A stretch of DNA of 64,000 bases from Streptomyces sp. P9-A4 (lineage in GTDB: Bacteria > Actinomycetota > Actinomycetes > Streptomycetales > Streptomycetaceae), in assembly GCF_036634195.1 (NCBI RefSeq), contig NZ_JAZIFY010000001.1, positions 3,730,501 through 3,794,500 on the forward strand, given 5' to 3'. Shown piece after piece: positions 12,808 to 21,866 of this stretch. A program made the position numbers and the translations under genes. Every line of letters starts with the position of its first letter. The first letter of the stretch is position 1. The notes below the pieces were generated by a model. That model saw only the letters and a list, made by a program, of their open reading frames with translations. It made no database searches and was not told the DNA's origin.

Positions 12808-13938
12808 TCAGCCGCTGAGCCGCACCGGCATGATCAGGTACTTGTAGGCCTCGTCCGCCTCGGCGTCCAGCGCGGGCTTGCCGCTCAGCAGCGCCGGCTT
12901 GGTGGAGGTCGTGAAGGAGAGCTGGGCGACCGGGGAGTCGATGGCGCTCAGGCCGTCGAGCAGGAAGGTCGGGTTGAAGGCGATCGAGATGTCGTCGCCC
13001 TCCAGCTGCGCGTCGACGCGCTCCACAGCCTGTGCGTCGTCGCTGGAGCCGGCCTCCAGGATCAGCACGCCCTGCTCGAAGCTCAGCCGGACCGGGGTGT
13101 TGCGCTCGGCCACCAGGGCCACGCGCTTGACGGCCTCGACGAACGGCGCGGTCTCGATCACCGCGACCGAGTTGAACTCGGTGGGGAAGAGCGTCCGGTA
13201 CTTCGGCAGGTCGCCCTCGAGCAGGCGGGTGGTGGTGCGGCGGCCCGCGCCCTCGAAGCCGATGAGGCCCTCGCCCTTGCCGGAGCCGGAGAGCGCCAGG
13301 GTGACCGTGTCACCGCTCGTGAGCGCCTTGGCGGTGTCCAGGAGGGTCTTCGCGGGCACCAGGGCGACCGCGGAGGCGTCCGGGGACTCCGGCTTCCACA
13401 GGAACTCGCGGACGGCGAAGCGGTAGCGGTCGGTGGAGGCCAGGGTGACGGTGTCGCCCTCGATCTCGATGCGCACACCGGTGAGGACGGGCAGCGTGTC
13501 GTCACGGCCGGCGGCGATGGCCACCTGCGCGGCGGCGGAGGCGAAGACCTCACCGGGGACGGTGCCGGTCGCGGTGGGCATCTCCGGCAGCGCCGGGTAC
13601 TCCTCCACGGGCAGGGTGTGGAGGGTGAAGCGGGAGGAGCCGCAGACCACGGTCGCCCGTACACCGTCTGTGGAGATCTCCACGGGGCGGTTGGGGAGGG
13701 CGCGGCAGATGTCGGCGAGCAGTCGGCCGGAGACCAGGACGGTGCCGTCCTCCTCGACCTCGGCCTCGACGGAGACACGGGCCGAGACCTCGTAGTCGAA
13801 GCTCGAGAAGCTCAGCGCGCCGTCCTCGGCCTTCAGCAGAAGGCCTGCGAGAACGGGGGCCGGCGGACGGGCCGGGAGGCTGCGGGCCACCCAGGCCACC
13901 GCCTCGGCAAGTACGTCGCGCTCCACCCGGATCTTCAC
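12808..13938 (-). CDS. dnaN: DNA polymerase III beta subunit (sliding clamp)
   Basis: A 376-residue ring-forming processivity clamp for DNA polymerase III. It has the three-fold repeated clamp fold, the N-terminus MKIRVERDVLAEAVAWVARSL and the C-terminal YLIMPVRLSG that forms part of the hydrophobic partner-binding cleft. The GTG start at 13938 has a strong AGGAGG site. It is the first gene on the gnd side of oriC and reads away from the origin. The gap to gnd is 151 bp. The length is standard. Confidence 0.99.
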   Translation of the reverse strand: MKIRVERDVLAEAVAWVARSLPARPPAPVLAGLLLKAEDGALSFSSFDYEVSARVSVEAEVEEDGTVLVSGRLLADICRALPNRPVEISTDGVRATVVCGSSRFTLHTLPVEEYPALPEMPTATGTVPGEVFASAAAQVAIAAGRDDTLPVLTGVRIEIEGDTVTLASTDRYRFAVREFLWKPESPDASAVALVPAKTLLDTAKALTSGDTVTLALSGSGKGEGLIGFEGAGRRTTTRLLEGDLPKYRTLFPTEFNSVAVIETAPFVEAVKRVALVAERNTPVRLSFEQGVLILEAGSSDDAQAVERVDAQLEGDDISIAFNPTFLLDGLSAIDSPVAQLSFTTSTKPALLSGKPALDAEADEAYKYLIMPVRLSG

Positions 13939-14059
13939 CGGAACCGCCTCCTGCTTGTTGCTGGCTCTTCGTCGACTGCGGGAACCAGTCTGACGTACGC
14001 CGCCGACACTCGGTGCTGCTCGGGGTCAAGTCGCGACGAGGGCGCGTCGGAGCTCCGGC

Positions 14060-14640
14060 GCCGAGTTGTGCACAGGCCCCACTTCGAAGCGGATTCCTAG
14101 CTAACTCTAAGTGGGAGTAGTAGTAGGGGCTGTGGAAACGGTGGATAACCCCGTTTTCGCAGGTCAGGCCCAGTTTTTTGTCCACCGCGCCTGTGGGTGA
14201 AACCGGTGGACAACTCGGGGTCTCTGTGGACACCCGAAAGTTCTGCACACCCCATACACAGGCCATGGGGAGTTCTCCCCAGCGCTGTCCCCAGCTTTCC
14301 CCACGTTCCCCACAGCCCAAACGTCTCCCTTGGTGTGACCGCTTTCACTCGGCCCGGTGAGAGGGGGTGTTTTGTTGCCGAACAGTGGACAGGGGTGTGG
14401 AGAAGCTGTGGGCAACGTACCCCGCCCTGTGGGTTGCCGGTGGACAACCTTCGGCGCCCCCTGTGGACGAAAGTTTCATCCACAGCCTGTGGAAATCTTT
14501 TCTCAACAATTCCACAGGGGTCTGACCTGGAGTGATGGCCTGTCAGCAGGCAGGCCTGTGGACACAGTCCGGATAACTCGACAGTCCCCACCCTGTGGAC
14601 GGGAGATCATCCCCCAATCTGTGGAGAACCCGCCACCGGA
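14060..14640. other. oriC: Chromosomal replication origin oriC
   Basis: The 909-bp gap between dnaN and dnaA contains a dense cluster of DnaA boxes (Streptomyces consensus TTGTCCACA) in both orientations. Examples: 14066-14074 (TTGTGCACA), 14140-14148, 14178-14186 (TTGTCCACC), 14205-14213, 14225-14233, 14384-14392, 14396-14404, 14407-14415, 14439-14447, 14462-14470, 14476-14484, 14488-14496, 14557-14565, 14594-14602 and 14620-14628. Most read on the minus strand. The boxes fall into two groups separated by about 150 bp (14234-14383), matching the known layout of Streptomyces origins. An A+T-richer stretch lies at about 14495-14515. No gene is supported here; exact origin boundaries are inferred. 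Confidence 0.95.
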
Positions 14641-14697
14641 ACGGCGTAATCGAACACCCGGGGCTGGTCCCCGGCGCGCCGACGGCCCCCGGGAACG

Positions 14698-14737
14698 CCG
14701 AAGGGCGCCCCGGGAGGTGTCCCGGAGCGCCCTTCGG
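14698..14737 (-). terminator. dnaA terminator
   Basis: A long G+C-rich hairpin: arms 14698-14715 and 14720-14737 with one mismatch and a GGTG loop. It lies 110 bp downstream of the dnaA stop codon, between dnaA and oriC, and should keep dnaA transcripts out of the origin. Confidence 0.75.
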
Positions 14738-14847
14738 AGGCCGCTGAGGTGGTGTCGAGGTGGCACCGAGGCGGTGCCTGGACCGCGCAGGAGCCGTTCT
14801 GGAGCGGCGCCCGAGGCGGTGCCGGAGCCGCGCCGAGGCGCGGTCCG

Positions 14848-16617
14848 TCAGCCGTTCTTGATGCGGTTGGTGAGTTCGGTGACCTGGTTGTAGATGGAGC
14901 GCCGCTCCGCCATCAGCGCGCGGATCTTCCGGTCCGCGTGCATCACCGTCGTATGGTCACGGCCGCCGAACTGCGCGCCGATCTTCGGCAGCGACAGGTC
15001 CGTCAGCTCGCGGCACAGGTACATGGCGATCTGCCGGGCCGTCACCAGGACGCGACTGCGCGACGATCCGCAGAGGTCCTCCACCGTCAGACCGAAGTAG
15101 TCCGCCGTGGCCGCCATGATCGCCGGTGCCGTGATCTCCGGCGAGGAGTCCTCGCCGCCCGGGATCAGGTCCTTGAGGACGATCTCGGTCAGCCCCAGGT
15201 CCACCGGCTGCCGGTTGAGGCTCGCGAAGGCCGTCACCCGGATCAGCGCGCCCTCCAGCTCACGGATGTTCCGCGAGATCCGCGAGGCGATGAACTCCAG
15301 CACCTCCGGCGGGGCGTTGAGCTGCTCCTGCACCGCCTTCTTGCGGAGGATCGCGATGCGCGTCTCCAGCTCGGGCGGCTGCACATCGGTGGTGAGGCCC
15401 CACTCGAAGCGGTTGCGGAGCCGGTCCTCCAGGGTCACCAGCTGCTTGGGCGGCCGGTCCGAGGAGAGCACGATCTGCTTGTTCGCGTTGTGCAGGGTGT
15501 TGAAGGTGTGGAAGAACTCCTCCTGCGTCGACTCCTTGCTCGCGAGGAACTGGATGTCGTCGACGAGCAGGATGTCCACATCGCGGTAGCGCTTGCGGAA
15601 GGCGTCGCCCTTGCCGTCGCGGATCGAGTTGATGAACTCGTTCGTGAACTCCTCCGAGCTCACGTACCGCACGCGCGTCCCCGGGTAGAGGCTCCGCGCG
15701 TAGTGCCCGATCGCGTGCAGCAGGTGGGTCTTGCCGAGGCCCGACTCGCCGTAGATGAAGAGCGGGTTGTACGCCTTCGCCGGCGCCTCCGCGACCGCGA
15801 CGGCGGCCGCGTGCGCGAAGCGGTTCGAGGAACCGATGACGAAGGTGTCGAAGAGGTACTTGGGGTTCAGCCGCGCGTGCTGCTCGCCGGGCGCGCCGGC
15901 ACCCTGCCCGCCGGACGAGGAACCGTGACCGCCGCCCGGGCCGGGGACGGGACCGCCCGGCCGGGGACCGGGACGGGCGCCGTGGCTCTGCGGGTCGGGC
16001 AGTTCGGCGCGCTCGGGCCGCTGCGGCTCGTAGCCCCGGGGCGGCTCGTCGTAACGCGACTGCCGGGGCTGCTCCGGACCGGTGTACGGGGCCCGCTCCT
16101 GGTAGCCGCCGAGCCGCGGCTGCTGCCAGGACAGGTCCTCCTGGGTCCGCGGCCAGGCGCCGGGGTCGGGCCGCTGCTGCGAGTAGTCCGGGTAGGCCGG
16201 GCGCGCGGTGGGCAGCCCGTCGTCGGGCATCGGCCGGTGCCCGTAGCCGCCGTCGTACTTGCCGTACTGATCGGACTGCCCGCGGTCGTCGTACCGGGAC
16301 TGCTGGGGCTGCTGCACCGGGGGCGCGGGAGGTGTCGGCTCGCCGACGGAGTCGTCGACGGTGATCGCGATCCGGATCGGGCGGCCGCACTCACGGCTGA
16401 GGGTCTCGCTGATCAGCGGGGCGAGCCGGCCCTCGAGGACGCGCTTGCCCCACTCGTTGGGCACGGCGAGCAGCGCGGTGTCGGCGACCAGGGCGAGCGG
16501 CTGGCAGCGCTCGATCCACTGCTTGTCCTTGGGCTCGATCCCCTGCTGGCCCTCCGCGAGGAGTTGCTCCAGGACGCGTGGCCACACTGCGGCAAGATCG
16601 GCAGGTACGTCAGCCAC
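14848..16617 (-). CDS. dnaA: Chromosomal replication initiator protein DnaA
   Basis: A 589-residue initiator that binds oriC boxes and opens the duplex. From GTG 16617 it begins [19 protein letters not shown] (domain I, 1-90). Domain II (about 91-248) is the long Gly/Pro/Tyr/Gln-rich acidic linker peculiar to Streptomyces. Domain III is AAA+ with Walker [10 protein letters not shown] (290-298), Walker [10 protein letters not shown] and sensor regions. Domain IV carries the DNA-binding signature [11 protein letters not shown]. The ATG at 16740 would add 41 residues not seen in relatives. Two DnaA boxes beside the promoter suggest autoregulation. Confidence 0.99.
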   Translation of the reverse strand: MADVPADLAAVWPRVLEQLLAEGQQGIEPKDKQWIERCQPLALVADTALLAVPNEWGKRVLEGRLAPLISETLSRECGRPIRIAITVDDSVGEPTPPAPPVQQPQQSRYDDRGQSDQYGKYDGGYGHRPMPDDGLPTARPAYPDYSQQRPDPGAWPRTQEDLSWQQPRLGGYQERAPYTGPEQPRQSRYDEPPRGYEPQRPERAELPDPQSHGARPGPRPGGPVPGPGGGHGSSSGGQGAGAPGEQHARLNPKYLFDTFVIGSSNRFAHAAAVAVAEAPAKAYNPLFIYGESGLGKTHLLHAIGHYARSLYPGTRVRYVSSEEFTNEFINSIRDGKGDAFRKRYRDVDILLVDDIQFLASKESTQEEFFHTFNTLHNANKQIVLSSDRPPKQLVTLEDRLRNRFEWGLTTDVQPPELETRIAILRKKAVQEQLNAPPEVLEFIASRISRNIRELEGALIRVTAFASLNRQPVDLGLTEIVLKDLIPGGEDSSPEITAPAIMAATADYFGLTVEDLCGSSRSRVLVTARQIAMYLCRELTDLSLPKIGAQFGGRDHTTVMHADRKIRALMAERRSIYNQVTELTNRIKNG

Positions 16618-16738
16618 AGGGCACGCTTTCTCGCAGGTCCCACGATGGAGTGGTTCTCGGGGGACGGTGGGTCGGTGTCCGTGAGGACGGGTCCGTGAGG
16701 ACAGGAGAGGACAGAACGGAAAAGAATGGAGTCCGTCC

Positions 16739-16768
16739 ACGGTAGTCGTGGCGGCTGACGTGGTTCAA
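16739..16768 (-). promoter_or_regulatory. Probable dnaA promoter
   Basis: On the minus strand, TTGAAC (16768-16763) and TACCGT (16744-16739) are 18 bp apart, fitting a housekeeping sigma-70-type promoter and giving a leader of about 110-115 nt for dnaA. Two DnaA boxes lie immediately upstream. Assigned by eye, no transcript data. Confidence 0.55.
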
Positions 16769-16772
16769 GTTG

Positions 16773-16793
16773 TTGTCCACAGCCTGTGCACAA
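16773..16793. promoter_or_regulatory. Pair of opposed DnaA boxes at the dnaA promoter
   Basis: TTGTCCACA on the plus strand (16773-16781) and TTGTGCACA on the minus strand (16785-16793), three bases apart and 5 bp upstream of the proposed -35. DnaA is known to bind its own promoter in Streptomyces. The rest of the 393-bp gap up to rpmH should hold the rpmH promoter, which I could not place; no other gene is seen. Confidence 0.8.
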
Positions 16794-17010
16794 TGGGAGG
16801 TGGCGACAGGTCGGTTTGACCGGATGGCGTAGCCGCGCGTACCGTGACCAGGTCGAGTTGTCGATGGCTGCTGCCGCCTGCCTCCGATGGGCAAAGATCA
16901 CGGTTTTGAACGTGTAGCGGTGCACTCGGGCGTATTGCGAGCTACTCGTGGGCGCACGGTGACAGCCAGGCGATGTCCCGCCATCTACGAATCATTTCTG
17001 GAGCCCCCGA

Positions 17011-17148
17011 GTGAGCAAGCGCACCTTCCAGCCGAACAACCGTCGTCGCGCCAAGACCCACGGCTTCCGCCTGCGGATGCGTACGCGTGCCGGCCGAGCC
17101 ATCCTTGCGAACCGCCGTTCCAAGGGTCGCACTGAGCTGTCCGCCTGA
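17011..17148 (+). CDS. rpmH: 50S ribosomal protein L34
   Basis: A 45-residue, very basic ribosomal protein ([18 protein letters not shown]...). GTG 17011 follows a GGAG ribosome site. It heads the plus-strand block that runs away from oriC opposite dnaA, 20 bp before rnpA. The order dnaA-rpmH-rnpA is near universal in bacteria. Too short for most ORF callers but unambiguous. Confidence 0.98.
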   Translation: MSKRTFQPNNRRRAKTHGFRLRMRTRAGRAILANRRSKGRTELSA

Positions 17149-17168
17149 TCCGCTTAACAGGTCATGAC

Positions 17169-17540
17169 GTGCTGCCTACCGAGAATCGGCTGAGGCGGCG
17201 CGAGGACTTCGCAATCGCAGTACGCCGAGGTCGCCGGGCCGGTCGCCCGCTCCTCGTCGTCCACCTACGCAGCGGTGCAACGGACCCGCACGCGCCTGGG
17301 GAGAGCGCTCCCCCGACGCGTGCGGGTTTCGTCGTGAGCAAAGCCGTGGGCGTTGCGGTCGTACGCAACCAGGTGAAGCGTCGCCTGCGCCATCTCGTGC
17401 GCGACCGCCTCACCGAGCTGCCCCCCGGTAGCCTGGTGGTCGTACGGGCGTTGCCCGGAGCCGGTGACGCCGACCACGCACAGCTGGCCCGAGACCTGGA
17501 CGCCGCCCTCCAGCGGCTGCTGGGAGGGGGCACGCGATGA
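17169..17540 (+). CDS. rnpA: Ribonuclease P protein component
   Basis: The 123-residue basic protein subunit of RNase P, which helps the catalytic RNA mature tRNA 5' ends. It shows the family pattern [13 protein letters not shown] at the N-terminus, [26 protein letters not shown] (RNR motif, about 57-80) and a C-terminal helix. GTG start at 17169. Its stop overlaps the yidD start by four bases (ATGA), indicating coupling. Confidence 0.97.
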   Translation: MLPTENRLRRREDFAIAVRRGRRAGRPLLVVHLRSGATDPHAPGESAPPTRAGFVVSKAVGVAVVRNQVKRRLRHLVRDRLTELPPGSLVVVRALPGAGDADHAQLARDLDAALQRLLGGGTR

Positions 17541-17863
17541 AGTACCCGCTGCTGGCTCTCATCAAGCTGTACCAGTGGACGATCAGCCCTCTTCTGGGGC
17601 CCGTCTGCCGGTACTACCCGTCGTGTTCCCACTACGGATTCACGGCCATCGATCGGCATGGCGCGATCAAGGGCACGGCCCTGACCGCCTGGCGCATCCT
17701 GCGGTGCAATCCGTGGTCGCCCGGCGGTGTGGACCATGTCCCCGCGCGCAAGCGCCCCCGCTGGCACGAAATGCTGAAGAACGCGCTGCGCGGCGACAAG
17801 GGCGGGTCCACCGCCGAGACGAGCCCGGCCGCAGAGACCTCGCCCAAAGCTCAAGGAGCCTGA
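17537..17863 (+). CDS. yidD: Membrane protein insertion efficiency factor YidD
   Basis: A 108-residue member of the YidD (DUF37) family: [18 protein letters not shown] is an amphipathic membrane-associated helix, followed by [15 protein letters not shown] with the conserved cysteines and [13 protein letters not shown]. YidD assists YidC-dependent insertion of inner membrane proteins. It overlaps rnpA by four bases and ends three bases before yidC. The C-terminal about 25 residues are a variable Ala/Glu/Thr-rich tail. Confidence 0.95.
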   Translation: MKYPLLALIKLYQWTISPLLGPVCRYYPSCSHYGFTAIDRHGAIKGTALTAWRILRCNPWSPGGVDHVPARKRPRWHEMLKNALRGDKGGSTAETSPAAETSPKAQGA

Positions 17864-17866
17864 TTA

Positions 17867-19177
17867 GTGGAAACGATTGCCAGTCTGTTCAGCTTCATCA
17901 CCTGGCCCGTTTCCTGGGTCATCGTCCAGTTCCACAGTGTGTACGGGGCGATCTTCGGTCCTGACACGGGTTGGGCCTGGGGCTTGTCCATCGTGTCCCT
18001 CGTGGTCCTGATCCGCATCTGTCTGATCCCGCTGTTCGTCAAGCAGATCAAGTCGACGCGGAACATGCAGGCGCTCCAGCCGAAGATGAAGGCGATCCAG
18101 GAGCGCTACAAGAGCGACAAGCAGCGTCAGTCCGAAGAGATGATGAAGCTGTACAAGGAGACGGGCACCAACCCGCTCTCCTCGTGCCTTCCCATCCTGG
18201 CCCAGTCGCCGTTCTTCTTCGCGCTGTACCACGTGCTCTCCGCGATCGCCTCGGGCAAGGAGATCGGTGTCATCGACGGCCCGCTGCTCGCCAGCGCCCG
18301 TCAGGCCCACATCTTCGGCGCTCCGCTCGCCTCGAAGTTCACCGACACCGCCGCCGAGGTCGCCGCCCTCGACGCCTCGCTGACCTCGGTCCGCATCGTC
18401 ACCGCGATCATGATCGTCATGATGTCGGCCTCGCAGTTCTTCACGCAGCGCCAGCTGATGATGAAGAACGTCGACCTCTCGGTGAAGACCCCGTACATGC
18501 AGCAGCAGAAGATGCTCATGTACATCTTCCCGGTGATCTTCGCCGTCATGGGTGTCAACTTCCCCGTCGGTGTCCTCGTCTACTGGCTGACCACCAACGT
18601 GTGGACCATGGGCCAGCAGATGTACGTGATCAACCAGAACCCGACCCCGGGCAGCAAGGCTCAGGACTCCTACCTCCAGCGCCTGCTGAAGAGCGTCTCG
18701 GAGCACGGTGAGGTCCGCGGCCGCCGTCGGAAGAACACGGTCAAGGTGATCGTCGCCAAGGGCGGCGACCGCAACGAGAACGAGCGCCGCTTCTTCGTGG
18801 GCCTCTCCAAGGCCGGCTTCGCCGCCCAGGCGGACGGCACCGTGATCAAGAGCGACACCGTCGTGGCCGATGCCGAGGGCGGTGCCGTCGCCAAGCGGCA
18901 GCAGCCCAAGCGCCAGACCAAGGCCCAGCGTCAGGCCGCCGCGGCCCAGCACCTGGTCAAGGACACCGAGGAATCCTCCGAGCCGGCCGCCGAAGAGGCG
19001 ACCACCTCGCTCGAGAAGAAGCCCCAGGGTCAGGACAAGGCCGCCGCCGAGGACAAGGACGAGGCACAGGACAAGCCCGCGCGTCCGAGCCGTGCCAACT
19101 CCGGAGGCTCCCGCCAGGGCAAGTCCGGCCAGCGCAAGGGCCAGCAGCGGCCCAAGCACCCGTCCTCCAAGAAGTAA
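17867..19177 (+). CDS. yidC: Membrane protein insertase YidC/OxaA
   Basis: A 436-residue polytopic insertase. Transmembrane segments lie at about 5-25, 32-55, 105-125, 185-205 and 225-250; the cytosolic hairpin between TM1 and TM2 has the basic [20 protein letters not shown] stretch and a hydrophilic groove arginine ([13 protein letters not shown]). The long C-terminal tail (about 270-436) is Lys/Gln/Ala-rich and cytosolic, probably contacting ribosomes. GTG start, three bases after yidD. As in other Gram-positives there is no large periplasmic domain. Confidence 0.97.
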   Translation: METIASLFSFITWPVSWVIVQFHSVYGAIFGPDTGWAWGLSIVSLVVLIRICLIPLFVKQIKSTRNMQALQPKMKAIQERYKSDKQRQSEEMMKLYKETGTNPLSSCLPILAQSPFFFALYHVLSAIASGKEIGVIDGPLLASARQAHIFGAPLASKFTDTAAEVAALDASLTSVRIVTAIMIVMMSASQFFTQRQLMMKNVDLSVKTPYMQQQKMLMYIFPVIFAVMGVNFPVGVLVYWLTTNVWTMGQQMYVINQNPTPGSKAQDSYLQRLLKSVSEHGEVRGRRRKNTVKVIVAKGGDRNENERRFFVGLSKAGFAAQADGTVIKSDTVVADAEGGAVAKRQQPKRQTKAQRQAAAAQHLVKDTEESSEPAAEEATTSLEKKPQGQDKAAAEDKDEAQDKPARPSRANSGGSRQGKSGQRKGQQRPKHPSSKK

Positions 19178-19206
19178 GCCGCCCCGAAGCAAGAAGGAGT
19201 CCATCC

Positions 19207-19716
19207 GTGACGGAAGGCACCACCTCCGCCGCCGCCGAGGGTGGCGACACCCTGACCCGCCTCGAGCAGGAGGGTGAGATCGCGGCCGACTACCTCGAAG
19301 GTCTGCTCGACATCGCCGATCTCGACGGCGACATCGACATGGACGTCGAGGCGGACCGGGCCGCGGTCTCGATCATCAGCGACTCGGCTCGTGAGCTGCA
19401 GAAGCTCGTGGGCCGCGACGGTGAGGTCCTGGAGGCGCTCCAGGAGCTGACCCGGCTCGCCGTGCACCGGGAGACCGGTGACCGCAGCCGCCTGATGCTG
19501 GACATCGCCGGCTTCCGGGCCAAGAAGCGCGCCGAGCTCGCCGAACTGGGCGCCAAGGCCGCGAACGATGTGAAGACCAGCGGCCAGCCGGTCAAGCTGG
19601 ACCCGATGACGCCGTTCGAGCGCAAGGTCGTGCACGACGCGATCGCCGCCGCGGGTCTGCGCAGCGAGTCCGAGGGCGAGGAGCCGCAGCGCTTCGTCGT
19701 CGTGCTCCCGGCCTGA
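19207..19716 (+). CDS. khpB: RNA-binding protein KhpB/Jag (KH and R3H domains)
   Basis: A 169-residue RNA-binding protein. A KH-like domain (about 25-100, DMDVEADRAAVSIISDSARELQKLVGRDGEVLEALQELTRLAVHRETGDRSRLMLD, abbreviated here to positions 40-100) precedes an R3H domain (about 105-169) with LDPMTPFERKVVHDAIAAA and a C-terminal RFVVVLPA. The N-terminal Jag_N domain of Firmicutes is absent, as usual in actinobacteria. KhpB partners with KhpA and influences cell elongation and sporulation genes in other bacteria. GTG start with GAAGGAG; followed by a strong terminator. Confidence 0.93.
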   Translation: MTEGTTSAAAEGGDTLTRLEQEGEIAADYLEGLLDIADLDGDIDMDVEADRAAVSIISDSARELQKLVGRDGEVLEALQELTRLAVHRETGDRSRLMLDIAGFRAKKRAELAELGAKAANDVKTSGQPVKLDPMTPFERKVVHDAIAAAGLRSESEGEEPQRFVVVLPA

Positions 19717-19730
19717 ACCCTCACGTAGTC

Positions 19731-19760
19731 TCGGCCCCGTCTGTTCGCAGGCGGGGCCGA
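19731..19760 (+). terminator. Terminator after khpB
   Basis: A 13-bp stem (one G-T pair) capped by a TTCG tetraloop, followed by TCTTTGT: a textbook intrinsic terminator ending the rpmH-khpB operon, 15 bp after the stop. Confidence 0.9.
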
Positions 19761-19833
19761 TCTTTGTCAGCCTGATAGTCAGCCACCACAGTGCGCTCGC
19801 ACACGATGCGTGCGGTACGGAAGGACGGTTCCC

Positions 19834-20553
19834 GTGACGGAGGAAGCGGCGGAGCTCCCCGAGGCTCCGGAGCAGGCGCGGACAGTCTTCGGTGAGTACT
19901 TCCCGGAGGCCGTGCGCTACGCGGAGCTCCTCGCGGACGCGGGTGTGAAGCGCGGCCTGATCGGCCCGCGTGAGGTTCCGCGGCTGTGGGAGCGCCACCT
20001 GCTGAACTGCGCCGTCCTCTCGGAGGTCGTCCCCGAGGGCGTCACGGTCTGCGATGTGGGCTCGGGCGCCGGTCTTCCCGGTATCCCGCTGGCTCTGGTC
20101 CGGCCCGATCTGAAGATCACGCTCCTGGAGCCGCTCCTTCGCCGGACGAACTTCCTCCAGGAGGTCGTCGAGCTGCTGGGTCTCGACCATGTGACCGTGG
20201 TCCGGGGACGCGCCGAGGAGATGCTCGGCAAGATCACGCCCGTGCACGTGGTGACCGCTCGTGCGGTGGCTCCGCTGGACCGGCTGGCCGGTTGGGGCGT
20301 TCCCCTGCTGCGCCCGTACGGCGAGATGCTGGCGCTCAAGGGCGACACGGCGGAGGAGGAGATCAACGGTGCCCGCGCCGCGCTCTCCCGGCTCGGCGTG
20401 GTGGAGACCTCGGTGCTTCAGGTCGGCGAGGGGATCGTCGATCCGCTCGCCACCGTCGTGCGGGTGGAGGTCGGCGAGAGCCCCGGTGGTGTGAGGTTCG
20501 CGGCCAAGCGGGCCAAGGCCGCCCGGACGAGCAAGACCCGTCGGCGCCGCTGA
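19834..20553 (+). CDS. rsmG: 16S rRNA (guanine-N7)-methyltransferase RsmG
   Basis: A 239-residue SAM-dependent methyltransferase that modifies G527 of 16S rRNA (E. coli numbering); loss gives low-level streptomycin resistance and can raise antibiotic production in Streptomyces. The SAM-binding motif is VCDVGSGAGLPGIPLAL, followed by LLEPLLRRTNFL. GTG 19834 is preceded by GGAAGGA; the ORF extends eight codons further to an ATG lacking a ribosome site. It lies alone between the khpB terminator and parA, with a basic tail (KTRRRR) at the end. Confidence 0.97.
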   Translation: MTEEAAELPEAPEQARTVFGEYFPEAVRYAELLADAGVKRGLIGPREVPRLWERHLLNCAVLSEVVPEGVTVCDVGSGAGLPGIPLALVRPDLKITLLEPLLRRTNFLQEVVELLGLDHVTVVRGRAEEMLGKITPVHVVTARAVAPLDRLAGWGVPLLRPYGEMLALKGDTAEEEINGARAALSRLGVVETSVLQVGEGIVDPLATVVRVEVGESPGGVRFAAKRAKAARTSKTRRRR

Positions 20554-20614
20554 GCGTCGCATACGCACCATTTCGGAGTGTCGAACGGTCCCGGCCGGGC
20601 AGCAGGGGCATGGT

Positions 20615-20628
20615 GTTTCACGTGAAAC
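20615..20628. promoter_or_regulatory. parS: parS site 1
   Basis: Perfect GTTTCACGTGAAAC palindrome, 62 bp after rsmG and about 160 bp before parA. ParB binds this sequence to build the origin segregation complex. Confidence 0.95.
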
Positions 20629-20789
20629 GTCGCTCACTGCTGCAGGGGATCATCAGCCGCGGTCGCGCGGCAGCCGCGCCCCGGGACCGTAGACCCCGTG
20701 TGAAACCACCCGTGAGGGTCACGGAGATGTCCACAGAGGTGGATTCACCCACAGAACCACCGACCTCGCTGGTTCACGACCCCGAAAGC

Positions 20790-21866
20790 ATGGCAGGCTC
20801 TCCTCATCGCGAGCCTGAAGCCGAGGAGAGTGAATCCTTGCGGTCCGACGCCAACATCGCGGGACCGATGACCGATCCGGTCCCCGGTCCCCGAACCGAA
20901 TCGGTGGGGGAGGATGTTTCACGTGAAACACCGCCCCCGATGGACGACACCCCCATGGGTCGTGCTGCCCAGCTGGCAGTAGAAGCCCTGGGTCGTGCCG
21001 GTGAGGGACTTCCCCGCCCGGCCCGGACTCGCGTGATGGTGGTCGCCAATCAGAAGGGCGGCGTGGGCAAGACGACCACGACGGTCAACCTTGCCGCGTC
21101 CCTGGCACTGCACGGCGCCCGAGTGCTGGTTATCGACCTGGACCCGCAGGGCAACGCCTCCACGGCGCTCGGGATCGACCACCACGCCGAGGTCCCGTCG
21201 ATCTACGACGTTCTCGTCGACAGCAGGCCGCTCTCCGAAGTGGTGCAGCCCGTCAAGGATGTCGAGGGTCTCTTCTGCGCCCCCGCCACCATCGATCTCG
21301 CCGGTGCGGAGATCGAACTGGTCTCGCTGGTGGCCCGTGAGAGCCGACTGCAGCGGGCGATCCAGGCCTACGAGCAGCCGCTCGACTACATCCTGATCGA
21401 CTGCCCGCCCTCGCTCGGTCTCCTCACGGTCAACGCCATGGTGGCCGGAGCCGAGGTGCTGATCCCGATCCAGTGCGAGTACTACGCGCTGGAGGGGCTC
21501 GGACAGCTCCTGCGGAACGTCGAGCTGGTGCGGGGGCACCTCAACCCCGCGCTCCATGTCTCGACGATCCTGCTCACCATGTACGACGGCCGGACGAGGC
21601 TCGCCTCGCAGGTCGCCGACGAGGTGCGCACCCACTTCGCCGAAGAGGTGCTGCGGACGAGCATTCCGAGGTCCGTCCGCATCTCGGAGGCGCCGAGCTA
21701 CGGGCAGACGGTCCTCACCTACGACCCGGGCTCCAGCGGTGCCCTGTCGTATCTCGAAGCGGCTCGTGAGATCGCTCTGCGGGGGGTCGCCGTGCACTAC
21801 GACCCGCAGCACGCCCAGCCAGGGCACCAGAACAACCAGCGCAGCATGTCGGAGGGGATCCAGTGA
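20790..21866 (+). CDS. parA: Chromosome partitioning ATPase ParA
   Basis: A 358-residue Walker-type ATPase that moves ParB-bound origins and, in Streptomyces aerial hyphae, organises origin placement before septation. The deviant Walker A motif is NQKGGVGKTTTT with Lys94; Walker B-like LVIDLDPQGNAST and YILIDCPPSLG follow. The N-terminal about 80 residues are acidic and variable, so the start is uncertain: ATG 20790 is used here, while a TTG at 20838 has a better GAGGAG site. A parS site lies inside this N-terminal coding part (residues 43-47, VSRET). The end overlaps parB by four bases. Confidence 0.95.
   Translation: MAGSPHREPEAEESESLRSDANIAGPMTDPVPGPRTESVGEDVSRETPPPMDDTPMGRAAQLAVEALGRAGEGLPRPARTRVMVVANQKGGVGKTTTTVNLAASLALHGARVLVIDLDPQGNASTALGIDHHAEVPSIYDVLVDSRPLSEVVQPVKDVEGLFCAPATIDLAGAEIELVSLVARESRLQRAIQAYEQPLDYILIDCPPSLGLLTVNAMVAGAEVLIPIQCEYYALEGLGQLLRNVELVRGHLNPALHVSTILLTMYDGRTRLASQVADEVRTHFAEEVLRTSIPRSVRISEAPSYGQTVLTYDPGSSGALSYLEAAREIALRGVAVHYDPQHAQPGHQNNQRSMSEGIQ
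20916..20929. promoter_or_regulatory. parS: parS site 2, inside parA
   Basis: Perfect GTTTCACGTGAAAC within the 5' coding part of parA, read as Val-Ser-Arg-Glu-Thr. Confidence 0.95.

Noticed and set aside
19986..21866. A 626-codon ParA with a long extension.
   Set aside because: The extension overlaps rsmG in another frame and has no ParA similarity; the start was moved to 20790, with 20838 as alternative.
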